Source: Auanema rhodensis (lineage: Eukaryota > Nematoda > Chromadorea > Rhabditida > Rhabditidae). Taken from it: 64,000 bases of DNA. The DNA is taken from the NCBI GenBank assembly GCA_964057225.1, contig OZ059897.1:558001-622000 (forward strand), given 5' to 3'. A model generated the notes under the pieces. It was not told where the DNA came from and made no database searches. It saw only the letters and a list, made by a program, of their open reading frames with translations. This document shows positions 26,011-39,720 of this stretch, piece by piece (position 1 is the first letter of the stretch; every line of letters begins with the position of its first letter). The position numbers were made by a program, and so were the translations under genes.

Positions 26011-26256
26011 TTCAGAATAATTTAGCGAAAAGTAGATGTTTTTAGATTCCTTTTTTCAAGGCAAAAACGATGGACAATGTAATTCAACGAAAAAATTAAT
26101 TCTTCAGGGTGAAAATCGAGGATATAGGTGTGAACTTATATCAGTTGATATCTCGGTGCATTTTGAAGCTAGGGGAAATCTGATAACACAAATCGACGCA
26201 GCTTAATAATCCGCATCGAATGCACTATACTACATTGAGAAACGCTTAATACAAAA

Positions 26257-28117
26257 ATTAGTTATGATCGTTTGAAAAATGATGCAATAGTGTATGTTGA
26301 GTTTCCATGTACACTCAAAATTGCTTCCAAAAACATTTTGACAAAAATTTTTTCGAAAAATTTCAAAATAATTTAGCGAAAAGTAGATGTTTTTAGATTC
26401 CTTTTTTCAAGGCAAAAACGATGGACAATGTTATTCAACGAAAAAATTAATTCTTCAGGGTGAAAATCGAGGATATAAGTGTGAACTTATATCAGTTGAT
26501 ATCTCGGTGCATTTTTAAGCTAGCGGAAATCTGATAACCCAGATCGACGCAGCTTAAAAATCCGCATCAAATGCACTATACTACATTAAGAAAAGCTTAA
26601 TACAAAAATTAGTTATGATCGTTTGAAAAATGATGCATTAGTGTATGTTGAGTTTCCATGTACACTCAAAATTGCTTCCAAAAACATTTTGACAAAAATT
26701 TTTTCGAAAAATTTCAAAATAATTTAGCGAAAAGTAGATGTTTTTAGATTCCTTTTTTCAAGGCAAAAACGATGGACAATTTAATTCAACGAAAAAATTA
26801 ATTCTTCAGGGTGAAAATCGAGGATATAGGTGTGAACTTATATCAGTTGATATCTCGGTGCATTTTGAAGCTAGGGGAAATCTGATAACACAAATCGACG
26901 CAGCTTAATAATCCGCATCGAATGCACTATACTACATTGAGAAACGCTTAATACAAAAATTAGTTATGATCGTTTGAAAAATGATGCATTAGTGTATGTT
27001 GAGTTTCCATGTACACTCAACATTGCTTCCAAAAACATTTTGACAAAAATTTTTTCGAAAAATTTCAGAATAATTTAGCGAAAAGTAGATGTTTTTAGAT
27101 TCCTTTTTTCAAGGCAAAAACGATGGACAATGTAATTCAACGAAAAAATTAATTCTTCAGGGTGAAAATCGAGGATATAGGTGTGAACTTATATCAGTTG
27201 ATATCTCGGTGCATTTTGAAGCTAGGGGAAATCTGATAACACAAATCGACGCAGCTTAATAATCCGCATCGAATGCACTATACTACATTGAGAAACGCTT
27301 AATACAAAAATTAGTTATGATCGTTTGAAAAAATGATGCATTAGTGTATGTTGAGTTTCCATGTACACTCAACATTGCTTCCAAAAACATTTTGAAAAAA
27401 AGTTTTTCGAAAAATTTCAAAATAATTTAGCGAAAAGTAGATGTTTTTAGATTCCTTTTTTCGAGGCAAAAACGATGGACAATGTTATTCAACGAAAAAA
27501 TTAATTCTTCAGAGTGAAAATCGAGGATATAAGTGTGAACTTATATCAGTTCATATCTCGGTGCATTTTCAAGCTAGCGCAAATCTGATAGTACAGATCG
27601 ACGCAGCTTAAAAATCCGCATCGAATGCTTTATACTACATTAAGAAAAGCTTAATACAAAAATTAGTTATGATCGTTTGAAAAATGATGCAATAGTGTAT
27701 GTTGAGTTTCCATGTACACTCAAAATTGCTTCCAAAAACATTTTGACAAAAATTTTTTCGAAAAATTTCAAAATAATTTAGCAAAAAGTAGATGTTTTTA
27801 GATACCTTTTTCCAAGGCAAAAACGATGGACAATGTTATTCAACGAAAAAATTAATTCTTCAGGGTGAAAATCGAGGATATAGGTGTGAACTTATATCAG
27901 TTGATATCTCGGTGCATTTTGAAGCTAGGGGAAATCTGATAACACAAATCGACGCAGCTTAATAATCCGCATCGAATGCACTATACTACATTGAGAAACG
28001 CTTAATACAAAAATTAGTTATGATCGTTTGAAAAATGATGCAATAGTTTATGTTGAGTTTCCATGTACACTCAAAATTGCTTCCAAAAACATTTTGACAA
28101 AAATTTTTTCGAAAAAT
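26257..28117 (+). repeat. HOR block C, copy 2
   Basis: Repeats the block C markers in the same order: 'gataacccag' with 'catcaaatg' at 26531-26572, 'caatttaattc' at 26777, the six-A run at 27328 and 'gatacctttttcc' near 27801. One private change, 'aatgctttatac' near 27625, separates it from copy 1. The shared 'atagtttatg' (25935 and 28042) marks the right end of the pairing. Confidence 0.85.
27328..27333 (+). other. +1 A-run expansion, second copy
   Basis: Six A instead of five; carried along in block C copy 2. Confidence 0.9.
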
Positions 28118-28800
28118 TTCAAGATAATTTAGCGAAAAGTAGATGTTTTTAGATTCCTTTTTTCAAGGCAAAAACGATGGACAATTTAATTCAACGAAAA
28201 AATTAATTCTTCAGGGTGAAAATCGAGGATATAGGTGAGAACTTATATCAGTTGATATCTCGGTGCATTTTGAAGCTAGGGGAAATCTGATAACACAAAT
28301 CGACGCAGCTTAATAATCCGCATCGAATGCACTATACTACATTGAGAAACGCTTAATACAAAAATTAGTTATGATCGTTTGAAAAATGATGTATTAGTGT
28401 ATGTTGAGTTTCCATGTACACTCAACATTGCTTCCAAAAACATTTTGACAAAAATTTTTTCGAAAAATTTCAGAATAATTTAGCGAAAAGTAGATGTTTT
28501 TAGATTCCTTTTTTCAAGGCAAAAACGATGGACAATGTAATTCAACGAAAAAATTAATTCTTCAGGGTGAAAATCGAGGATATAGGTGTGAACTTATATC
28601 AGTTGATATCTCGGTGCATTTTGAAGCTAGGGGAAATCTGATAACACAAATCGACGCAGCTTAATAATCCGCATCGAATGCACTATACTACATTGAGAAA
28701 CGCTTAATACAAAAATTAGTTATGATCGTTTGAAAAAATGATGCATTAGTGTATGTTGAGTTTCCATGTACACTCAACATTGCTTCCAAAAACATTTTGA
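28118..28800 (+). repeat. HOR block C, partial third copy (4-monomer step)
   Basis: Resumes at the 'caatttaattc' marker (28182) only 1,405 bp after the previous one, then follows block C to the six-A run at 28733. Private changes are 'ggtgagaac' near 28236 and 'gatgtattag' near 28389. A further 'caatttaattc' lies at 29236, three monomers later, in a different context. Confidence 0.7.
28733..28738 (+). other. +1 A-run expansion, third copy
   Basis: Six A instead of five, in the partial third copy of block C. Confidence 0.9.
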
Positions 28801-29639
28801 AAAAAATTTTTTCGAAAAATTTCAAAATAATTTAGCGAAAAGTAGATGTTTTTAGATTCCTTTTTTCAAGGCAAAAACGATGAACAATGTTATTCAACGA
28901 AAAAATTAATTCTTCAGGGTGAAAATCGAGGATATAAGTGTGAACTTATATCAGTTGATATCTCGGTGCATTTTCAAGCTAGCGGAAATCTGATAACACA
29001 GATCGACGCAGCTTAAAAATCCGCATCTAATGCACTATACTACATTAAGAAAAGCTTAATACAAAAATTAGTTATGATCGTTTGAAAAATGATGCATTAG
29101 TGTATGTTGAGTTTCCATGTACACTCAAAATTGCTTCCAAAAACATTTTGACAAAAATTTTTTCGAAAAATTTCAAAATAATTTAGCGAAAAGTAGATGT
29201 TTTTAGATTCCTTTTTTCAAGGCAAAAACGATGGACAATTTAATTCAACGAAAAAATTAATTCTTCAGGGTGAAAATCGAGGATATAGGTGTGAACTTAT
29301 ATCAGTTGATATCTCGGTGCATTTTGAAGCTAGGGGAAATCTGATAACACAAATCGACGCAGCTTAATAATCCGCATCGAATGCACTATACTACATTGAG
29401 AAACGCTTAATACAAAAATTAGTTATGATCGTTTGAAAAATGATGCATTAGTGTATGTTGAGTTTCCATGTACACTCAAAATTGCTTCCAAAAACATTTT
29501 GACAAAAATTTTTTCGAAAAATTTCAGAATAATTTAGCGAAAAGTAGATGTTTTTAGATTCCTTTTTTCAAGGCAAAAACGATGGACAATGTAATTCAAC
29601 GAAAAAATTAATTCTTCAGGGTGAAAATCGAGGATATAA

Positions 29640-31040
29640 GTGTGAACTTATATCAGTTGATATCTCGGTGCATTTTTAAGCCAGCGCAAATCTGATAACA
29701 CAGATCGACGCAGCTTAAAAATCCGCATCGAATGCACTATACTACATTGAGAAACGCTTAATACAAAAATAAGTTATGATCGTTTGAAAAATGATGCATT
29801 AGTGTATGTTGAGTTTCCATGTACACTCAAAATTGCTTCCAAAAACATTTTGACAAAAATTTTTTCGAAAAATTTCAAAATAATTTAGCGAAAAATAGAT
29901 GTTTTTAGATTCCTTTTTTCAAGGCAAAAACGAGGGACAATGTAATTCAACGAAAAAATTGATTCTTCAGGGTGAAAATCGAGGATATAGGTGTGAACTT
30001 ATATCAGTTGATATCTCGGTGCATTTTTAAGCTAGCGGAAATCTGATAACACAGATCGACGCAGCTTAAAAATCCGCATCGAATGCACTATACTACATTA
30101 AGAAACGCTCAATACAAAAATAAGTTATGATCGTTTGAAAAATGATGCATTAGTGTATGTTGAGTTTCCATGTACACTCAAAATTGCTTCCAAAAACATT
30201 TTGACAAAAAGTTTTTCGAAAAATTTCAAAATAATTTAGCGAAAAGTAGATGTTTTTAGATTCCTTTTTTCAAGGCAAAAACGATGGACAATGTAATTCA
30301 ACGAAAAAATTAATTCTTCAGGGTGAAAATCGAGGATATAAGTGTGAACTTATATCAGTTGATATCTCGGTGCATTTTGAAGCTAGGGGAAATCTGATAG
30401 TACAGATCGACGCAGCTTAAAAATCCGCATCGAATGCACTATACTACATTAAGAAAAGCTTAATACAAAAATTAGTTATGATCGTTTGAAAAATGATGCA
30501 TTAGTGTATGTTGAGTTTCCATGTACACTCAAAATTGCTTCCAAAAACATTTTGACAAAAATTTTTTCGAAAAATTTCAAGATAATTTAGCAAAAAGTAG
30601 ATGTTTTTAGATTCCTTTTTTCGAGGCAAAAACGATGGACAATGTTATTCAACGAAAAAATTAATTCTTCAGGGTGAAAATCGAGGATATAAGTGTGAAC
30701 TTATATCAGTTGATATCTCGGTGCATTTTCAAGCTAGCGCAAATCTGATAGTACAGATCGACGCAGCTTAAAAATCCGCATCGAATGCACTATACTACAT
30801 TGAGAAACGCTTATAACAAAAGTTAGTTATGATCGTTTGAAAAATGATGCATTAGTGTATGTTGAGTTTCCATGTACACTCAAAATTGCTTCCAAAAACA
30901 TTTTGAAAAAAATTTTTTCGAAAAATTTCAAAATAATTTAGCGAAAAGTAGATGTTTTTAGATTCCTTTTTTCAAGGCAAAAACGATGGACAATGTTATT
31001 CAACGAAAAAATTAATTCTTCAGGGTGAAAATCGAGGATA
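29640..31040 (+). repeat. Entry to the 'cgagggac' domain (4-monomer spacing)
   Basis: The linked haplotype 'gcgaaaaatag', 'acgagggacaatg' and 'aaattgattc' first appears at 29892-29960. It recurs with 'cgaggg' at 31335, 32739, 33792 and 35196, spacings of 4, 4, 3 and 4 monomers. The first part of this segment (to about 30370) matches 31044-31774 at an offset of 1,404 bp; the rest does not. Confidence 0.75.
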
Positions 31041-33497
31041 TAAATGTGAACCTATATCAGTTGATATCTCGGTGCATTTTTAAGCCAGCGCAAATCTGAT
31101 AACACAGATCGACGCAGCTTAAAAATCCGCATCGAATGCACTTTACTACATTGAGAAACGCTTAATACAAAAATAAGTTATGATCGTTTGAAAAATGATG
31201 CATTAGTGTATGTTGAGTTTCCATGTACACTCAAAATTGCTTCCAAAAACATTTTGACAAAAATTTTTTCGAAAAATTTCAAAATAATTTAGCGAAAAAT
31301 AGATGTTTTTAGATTCCTTTTTTCAAGGCAAAAACGAGGGACAATGTAATTCAACGAAAAAATTGATTCTTCAGGGTGAAAATCGAGGATATAGGTGTGA
31401 ACTTATATCAGTTGATATCTCGGTGCATTTTTAAGCTAGCGGAAATCTGATAACACAGATCGACGCAGCTTAAAAATCCGCATCGAATGCACTATACTAC
31501 ATTAAGAAACGCTCAATACAAAAATAAGTTATGATCGTTTGAAAAATGATGCATTAGTGTATGTTGAGTTTCCATGTACACTCAAAATTGCTTCCAAAAA
31601 CATTTTGACAAAAAGTTTTTCGAAAAATTTCAAAATAATTTAGCGAAAAGTAGATGTTTTTAGATTCCTTTTTTCAAGGCAAAAACGATGGACAATGTAA
31701 TTCAACGAAAAAATTAATTCTTCAGGGTGAAAATCGAGGATATAAGTGTGAACTTATATCAGTTGATATCTCGGTGCATTTTCAAGCTAGCGCAAATCTG
31801 ATAGTACAGATCGACGCAGCTTAAAATTCCGCATCGAATGCACTATACTACATTGAGAAACGCTTATAACAAAAGTTAGTTATGATCGTTTGAAAAATGA
31901 TGCATTAGTGTATGTTGAGTTTCCATGTACACTCAAAATTGCTTCCAAAAACATTTTGAAAAAAATTTTTTCGAAAAATTTCAAAATAATTTAGCGAAAC
32001 GTAGATGTTTTTAGATTCCTTTTTTCAAGGCAAAAACGATGGACAATGTTATTCAACGAAAAAATTAATTCTTCAGGGTGAAAATCGAGGATATAAGTGT
32101 GAACTGATATCAGTTGATATCTCGGTGCATTTTCAAGCTAGCGCAAATCTGATAGTACAGATCGACGCAGCTTAAAAATCCGCATCGAATGCACTATACT
32201 ACATTGAGAAACGCTTATAACAAAAGTTAGTTATGATCGTTTGAAAAATGATGCATTAGTGTATGTTGAGTTTCCATGTACACTCAAAATTGCTTCCAAA
32301 AACATTTTGAAAAAAATTTTTTCGAAAAAATTCAAAATAATTTAGCGAAAAGTAGATGTTTTTAGATTCCTTTTTTCAAGGAAAAAACGATGGACAATGT
32401 AATTCAACGAAAAAATTAATTCTTCAGGGTGAAAATCGAGGATATAAGTGTGAACCTATATCAGTTGATATCTCGGTGCATTTTTAAGCCAGCGCAAATC
32501 TGATAACACAGATCGACGCAGCTTAAAAATCCGCATCGAATGCACTTTACTACATTGAGAAACGCTTAATACAAAAATAAGTTATGATCGTTTGAAAAAT
32601 GATGCATTAGTGTATGTTGAGTTTCCATGTACACTCAAAATTGCTTCCAAAAACATTTTGACAAAAATTTTTTCGAAAAATTTCAAAATAATTTAGCGAA
32701 AAATAGATGTTTTTAGATTCCTTTTTTCAAGGCAAAAACGAGGGACAATGTAATTCAACGAAAAAATTGATTCTTCAGGGTGAAAATCGAGGATATAGGT
32801 GTGAACTTATATCAGTTGATATCTCGGTGCATTTTTAAGCTAGCGGAAATCTGATAACACAGATCGACGCAGCTTAAAAATCCGCATCGAATGCACTATA
32901 CTACATTAAGAAACGCTCAATACAAAAATAAGTTATGATCGTTTGAAAAATGATGCATTAGTGTATGTTGAGTTTCCATGTACACTCAAAATTGCTTCCA
33001 AAAACATTTTGACAAAAAGTTTTTCGAAAAATTTCAAAATAATTTAGCGAAAAGTAGATGTTTTTAGATTCCTTTTTTCAAGGCAAAAACGATGGACAAT
33101 GTAATTCAACGAAAAAATTAATTCTTCAGGGTGAAAATCGAGGATATAAGTGTGAACTTATATCAGTTCATATCTCGGTGCATTTTCAAGCTAGCGCAAA
33201 TCTGATAGTACAGATCGACGCAGCTTAAAAATCCGCATCGAATGCACTATACTACATTAAGAAAAGCTTAATACAAAAATTAGTTATGATCGTTTGAAAA
33301 ATGATGCAATAGTGTATGTTGAGTTTCCATGTACACTCAAAATTGCTTCCAAAAACATTTTGACAAAAATTTTTTCGAAAAATTTCAAAATAATTTAGCG
33401 AAAAGTAGATGTTTTTAGATTCCTTTTTTCAAGGCAAAAACGATGGACAATGTTATTCAACGAAAAAATTAATTCTTCAGGGTGAAAATCGAGGATA
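31041..33497 (+). repeat. HOR block D, unit 1 (7 monomers, 2,457 bp)
   Basis: Contains two 'cgagggac' monomers (31335, 32739), two 'cttataacaaaag' monomers (near 31863 and 32215), 'cttaaaattcc' (31820) and a 'gttcatatc' monomer (33176). Every marker repeats 2,457 bp later in the directly adjacent unit. Private substitutions include 'gcgaaacgtag' near 31996, 'gaaaaaattc' near 32326 and 'aaggaaaaaacg' near 32379. Confidence 0.85.
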
Positions 33498-35954
33498 TAA
33501 GTGTGAACCTATATCAGTTGATATCTCGGTGCATTTTTAAGCCAGCGCAAATCTGATAACACAGATCGACGCAGCTTAAAAATCCGCATCGAATGCACTT
33601 TACTACATTGAGAAACGCTTAATACAAAAATAAGTTATGATCGTTTGAAAAATGATGCATTAGTGTATGTTGAGTTTCCATGTACACTCAAAATTGCTTC
33701 CAAAAACATTTTGACAAAAATTTTTTCGAAAAATTTCAAAATAATTTAGCGAAAAATAGATGTTTTTAGATTCCTTTTTTCAAGGCAAAAACGAGGGACA
33801 ATGTAATTCAACGAAAAAATTGATTCTTCAGGGTGAAAATCGAGGATATAGGTGTGAACTTATATCAGTTGATATCTCGGTGCATTTTTAAGCTAGCGGA
33901 AATCTGATAACACAGATCGACGCAGCTTAAAAATCCGCATCGAATGCACTATACTACATTAAGAAACGCTCAATACAAAAATAAGTTATGATCGTTTGAA
34001 AAATGATGCATTAGTGTATGTTGAGTTTCCATGTACACTCAAAATTGCTTCCAAAAACATTTTGACAAAAAGTTTTTCGAAAAATTTCAAAATAATTTAG
34101 CGAAAAGTAGATGTTTTTAGATTCCTTTTTTCAAGGCAAAAACGATGGACAATGTAATTCAACGAAAAAATTAATTCTTCAGGGTGAAAATCGAGGATAT
34201 AAGTGTGAACTTATATCAGTTGATATCTCGGTGCATTTTCAAGCTAGCGCAAATCTGATAGTACAGATCGACGCAGCTTAAAATTCCGCATCGAATGCAC
34301 TATACTACATTGAGAAACGCTTATAACAAAAGTTAGTTATGATCGTTTGAAAAATGATGCATTAGTGTATGTTGAGTTTCCATGTACACTCAAAATTGCT
34401 TCCAAAAACATTTTGAAAAAAATTTTTTCGAAAAATTTCAAAATAATTTAGCGAAAAGTAGATGTTTTTAGATTCCTTTTTTCAAGGCAAAAACGATGGA
34501 CAATGTTATTCAACGAAAAAATTAATTCTTCAGGGTGAAAATCGAGGATATAAGTGTGAACTGATATCAGTTGATATCTCGGTGCATTTTCAAGCTAGCG
34601 CAAATCTGATAGTACAGATCGACGCAGCTTAAAAATCCGCATCGAATGCACTATACTACATTGAGAAACGCTTATAACAAAAGTTAGTTATGATCGTTTG
34701 AAAAATGATGCATTAGTGTATGTTGAGTTTCCATGTACACTCAAAATTGCTTCCAAAAACATTTTGAAAAAAATTTTTTCGAAAAATTTCAAAATAATTT
34801 AGCGGAAAGTAGATGTTTTTAGATTCCTTTTTTCAAGGCAAAAACGATGGACAATGTTATTCAACGAAAAAATTAATTCTTCAGGGTGAAAATCGAGGAT
34901 ATAAGTGTGAACCTATATCAGTTGATATCTCGGTGCATTTTTAAGCCAGCGCAAATCTGATAACACAGATCGACGCAGCTTAAAAATCCGCATCGAATGC
35001 ACTTTACTACATTGAGAAACGCTTAATACAAAAATAAGTTATGATCGTTTGAAAAATGATGCATTAGTGTATGTTGAGTTTCCATGTACACTCAAAATTG
35101 CTTCCAAAAACATTTTGACAAAAATTTTTTCGAAAAATTTCAAAATAATTTAGCGAAAAATAGATGTTTTTAGATTCCTTTTTTCAAGGCAAAAACGAGG
35201 GACAATGTAATTCAACGAAAAAATTGATTCTTCAGGGTGAAAATCGAGGATATAGGTGTGAACTTATATCAGTTGATATCTCGGTGCATTTTTAAGCTAG
35301 CGGAAATCTGATAACACAGATCGACGCAGCTTAAAAATCCGCATCGAATGCACTATACTACATTAAGAAACGCTCAATACAAAAATAAGTTATGATCGTT
35401 TGAAAAATGATGCATTAGTGTATGTTGAGTTTCCATGTACACTCAAAATTGCTTCCAAAAACATTTTGACAAAAAGTTTTTCGAAAAATTTCAAAATAAT
35501 TTAGCGAAAAGTAGATGTTTTTAGATTCCTTTTTTCAAGGCAAAAACGATGGACAATGTAATTCAACGAAAAAATTAATTCTTCAGGGTGAAAATCGAGG
35601 ATATAAGTGTGAACTTATATCAGTTCATATCTCGGTGCATTTTCAAGCTAGCGCAAATCTGATAGTACAGATCGACGCAGCTTAAAAATCCGCATCGAAT
35701 GCACTATACTACATTAAGAAAAGCTTAATACAAAAATTAGTTATGATCGTTTGAAAAATGATGCAATAGTGTATGTTGAGTTTCCATGTACACTCAAAAT
35801 TGCTTCCAAAAACATTTTGACAAAAATTTTTTCGAAAAATTTCAAAATAATTTAGCGAAAAGTAGATGTTTTTAGATTCCTTTTTTCAAGGCAAAAACGA
35901 TGGACAATGTTATTCAACGAAAAAATTAATTCTTCAGGGTGAAAATCGAGGATA
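33498..35954 (+). repeat. HOR block D, unit 2
   Basis: Direct tandem copy of 31041-33497 with 'cgagggac' at 33792 and 35196 and the same markers in the same order. A private change is 'agcggaaag' near 34801. The match ends where the next sequence reads 'aacttat' with 'gttcatatc' instead of 'aacctat'. Confidence 0.85.
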
Positions 35955-36305
35955 TAAGTGTGAACTTATATCAGTTCATATCTCGGTGCATTTTCAAGCT
36001 AGCGCAAATCTGATAGTACAGATCGACGCAGCTTAAAAATCCGCATCGAATGCACTATACTACATTAAGAAAAGCTTAATACAAAAATTAGTTATGATCG
36101 TTTGAAAAATGATGCAATAGTGTATGTTGAGTTTCCATGTACACTCAAAATTGCTTCCAAAAACATTTTGACAAAAATTTTTTCGAAAAATTTCAAAATA
36201 ATTTAGCGAAAAGTAGACGTTTTTAGATTCCTTTTTTCAAGGCAAAAACGATGGACAATGTTATTCAACGAAAAAATTAATTCTTCAGGGTGAAAATCGA
36301 GGATA
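35604..36305 (+). repeat. Single-monomer tandem duplication
   Basis: Two neighbouring monomers both of the 'gttcatatc', 'gatagtacag', 'gatgcaatag' type, at an offset of one period. The only difference I noticed is 'gtagacg' near 36215 against 'gtagatg' near 35864. Most neighbouring monomers elsewhere belong to different types, so this looks like a recent one-unit slip. Confidence 0.6.
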
Positions 36306-36659
36306 TAAGTGTGAACTTATATCAGTTGATATCTCGGTGCATTTTTAAGCTAGCGGAAATCTGATAACACAGATCGACGCAGCTTAAAAATCCGCATCGA
36401 ATGCACTATACTACATTGAGAAACGCTTAATACAAAAATAAGTTATGATCGTTTGAAAAATGATGCATTAGTGTATGTTGAGTTTCCATGTACACTCAAA
36501 ATTGCTTCCAAAAACATTTTGACAAAAATTTTTTCGAAAAATTTCAAAATAATTTAGCGAAAAGTAGATGTTTTTAGATTCCTTTTTTCAAGGCAAAAAC
36601 GATGGACAATGTAATTCAACGAAAAAATTGATTCTTCAGGGTGAAAATCGAGGATATAG

Positions 36660-39600
36660 GTGTGAACTTATATCAGTTGATATCTCGGTGCATTTTTAAG
36701 CTAGCGGAAATCTGATAACACAGATCGACGCAGCTTAAAAATCCGCATCGAATGCACTATACTACAATGAGAAACGCTTAATACAAAAATTGGTTATGAT
36801 CGTTTGAAAAATGATGCATTAGTGTATGTTGAGTTTCCATGTACACTCAAAATTGCTTCCAAAAACATTTTGACAGAAATTTTTTCGAAAAATTTCAAAA
36901 TAATTTAGCGAAAAGTAGATGTTTTTAGATTCCTTTTTTCAAGGCAAAAACGATGGACAATGTTATTCAACGAAAAAATTAATTCTTCAGGGTGAAAATC
37001 GAGGATATAAGTGTGAACTTATATCAGCTGATATCTCGGTGCATTTTTAAGCTAGCGGAAATCTGATAACACAGATCGACGCAGCTTAAAAATCCGCATT
37101 GAATGCACTATACTACATTGAGAAACGCTTAATACAAAAATAAGTTATGATCGTTTGAAAAATGATGCATTAGTGTATGTTGAGTTTCCATGTACACTCA
37201 AAATTGCTTCCAAAAACATTTTGACAAAAATTTTTTCGAAAAATTTCAAAATAATTTAGCGAAAAGTAGATGTTTTTAGATTCCTTTTTTCAAGGCAAAA
37301 ACGATGGACAATGTAATTCAACGAAAAAATTAATTCTTCAGGGTGAAAATCGAGGATATAGGTGTGAACTTATATCAGTTGATATCTCGGTGCATTTTTA
37401 AGCTAGCGGAAATCTGATAACACAGATCGACGCAGCTTAAAAATCCGCATCGAATGCACTATACTACATTGAGAAAAACTTAATACAAAAATTAGTTATG
37501 ATCGTTTGAAAAATGATGCATTAGTGTATGTTGAGTTTCCATGTACACTCAAAATTGCTTCCAAAAACATTTTGACAAAAATTTTTTCGAAAAATTTCAA
37601 AATAATTTAGCGAAAAGTAGATGTTTTTAGATTCCTTTTTTCAAGGCAAAAACGATGGACAATGTAATTCAACGAAAAAATTAATTCTTCAGGGTGAAAA
37701 TCGAGGATATAGGTGTGAACTTATATCAGTTGATATCTCGGTGCATTTTTAAGCTAGCGGAAATCTGATAACACAGATCGACGCAGCTTAAAAATCCGCA
37801 TCGAATGCACTATACTACAATGAGAAACGCTTAATACAAAAATTGGTTATGATCGTTTGAAAAATGATGCATTAGTGTATGTTGAGTTTCCATGTACACT
37901 CAAAATTGCTTCCAAAAACATTTTGACAGAAATTTTTTCGAAAAATTTCAAAATAATTTAGCGAAAAGTAGATGTTTTTAGATTCCTTTTTTCAAGGCAA
38001 AAACGATGGACAATGTTATTCAACGAAAAAATTAATTCTTCAGGGTGAAAATCGAGGATATAAGTGTGAACTTATATCAGCTGATATCTCGGTGCATTTT
38101 TAAGCTAGCGGGAATCTGATAACACAGATCGACGCAGCTTAAAAATCCGCATCGAATGCACTATACTACATTGAGAAAAACTTAATACAAAAATTAGTTA
38201 TGATCGTTTGAAAAATGATGCATTAGTGTATGTTGAGTTTCCATGTACACTCAAAATTGCTTCCAAAAACATTTTGACAAAAATTTTTTCGAAAAATTTC
38301 AAAATAATTTAGCGAAAAGTAGATGTTTTTAGATTCCTTTTTTCAAGGCAAAAACGATGGACAATGTAATTCAACGAAAAAATTAATTCTTCAGGGTGAA
38401 AATCGAGGATATAGGTGTGAACTTATATCAGTTGATATCTCGGTGCATTTTTAAGCTAGCGGAAATCTGATAGTACAGATCGACGCAGCTTTAAAATCCG
38501 CATCGAATGCACTATACTACATTGAGAAACGCTTAATACAAAAATTAGTTATGATCGTTTGAAAAATGATGCATTAGTGTATGTTGAGTTTCCATGTACA
38601 CTCAAAATTGCTTCCAAAAACATTTTGACAAAAATTTTTTCGAAAAATTTCAAAATAATTTAGCGAAAAGTAGATGTTTTTAGATTCCTTTTTTCAAGGC
38701 AAAAACGATGGACAATGTAATTCAACGAAAAAATTGATTCTTCAGGGTGAAAATCGAGGATATAGGTGTGAACTTATATCAGTTGATATCTCGGTGCATT
38801 TTTAAGCTAGCGGAAATCTGATAACACAGATCGACGCAGCTTAAAAATCCGCATCGAATGCACTATACTACAATGAGAAACGCTTAATACAAAAATTGGT
38901 TATGATCGTTTGAAAAATGATGCATTAGTGTATGTTGAGTTTCCATGTACACTCAAAATTGCTTCCAAAAACATTTTGACAGAAATTTTTTCGAAAAATT
39001 TCAAAATAATTTAGCGAAAAGTAGATGTTTTTAGATTCCTTTTTTCAAGGCAAAAACGATGGACAATGTTATTCAACGAAAAAATTAATTCTTCAGGGTG
39101 AAAATCGAGGATATAAGTGTGAACTTATATCAGTTGATATCTCGGTGCATTTTTAAGCTAACGGAAATCTGATAACACAGATCGACGCAGCTTAAAAATC
39201 CGCATCGAATGCACTATACTACATTGAGAAACGCTTAATACAAAAATAAGTTATGATCGTTTGAAAAATGATGCATTAGTGTATGTTGAGTTTCCATGTA
39301 CACTCAAAATTGCTTCCAAAAACATTTTGACAAAAATTTTTTCGAAAAATTTCAAAATAATTTAGCGAAAAGTAGATGTTTTTAGATTCCTTTCTTCAAG
39401 GCAAAAACGATGGACAATGTAATTCAACGAAAAAATTAATTCTTCAGGGTGAAAATCGAGGATATAGGTGTGAACTTATATCAGTTGATATCTCGGTGCA
39501 TTTTTAAGCTAGCGGAAATCTGATAACACAGATCGACGCAGCTTAAAAATCCGCATCGAATGCACTATACTACATTGAGAAAAACTTAATACAAAAATTA

Positions 39601-39720
39601 GTTATGATCGTTTGAAAAATGATGCATTAGTGTATGTTGAGTTTCCATGTACACTCAAAATTGCTTCCAAAAACATTTTGACAAAAATTTTTTCGAATAA
39701 TTTCAAAATAATTTAGCGAA
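36660..39720 (+). repeat. HOR block E: 3-monomer (1,053-bp) repeat
   Basis: The linked set 'acaatgagaaac', 'attggttatg' and 'ttgacagaaat' occurs three times, with 'gacag' at 36872, 37925 and 38978, exactly three monomers apart. The neighbouring 'gagaaaaactt' variant is at 37471, 38173 and 39577. Two monomers within it, near 37027 and 38080, have 'cagctgatat', which makes a perfect 14-base palindrome. Confidence 0.8.
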
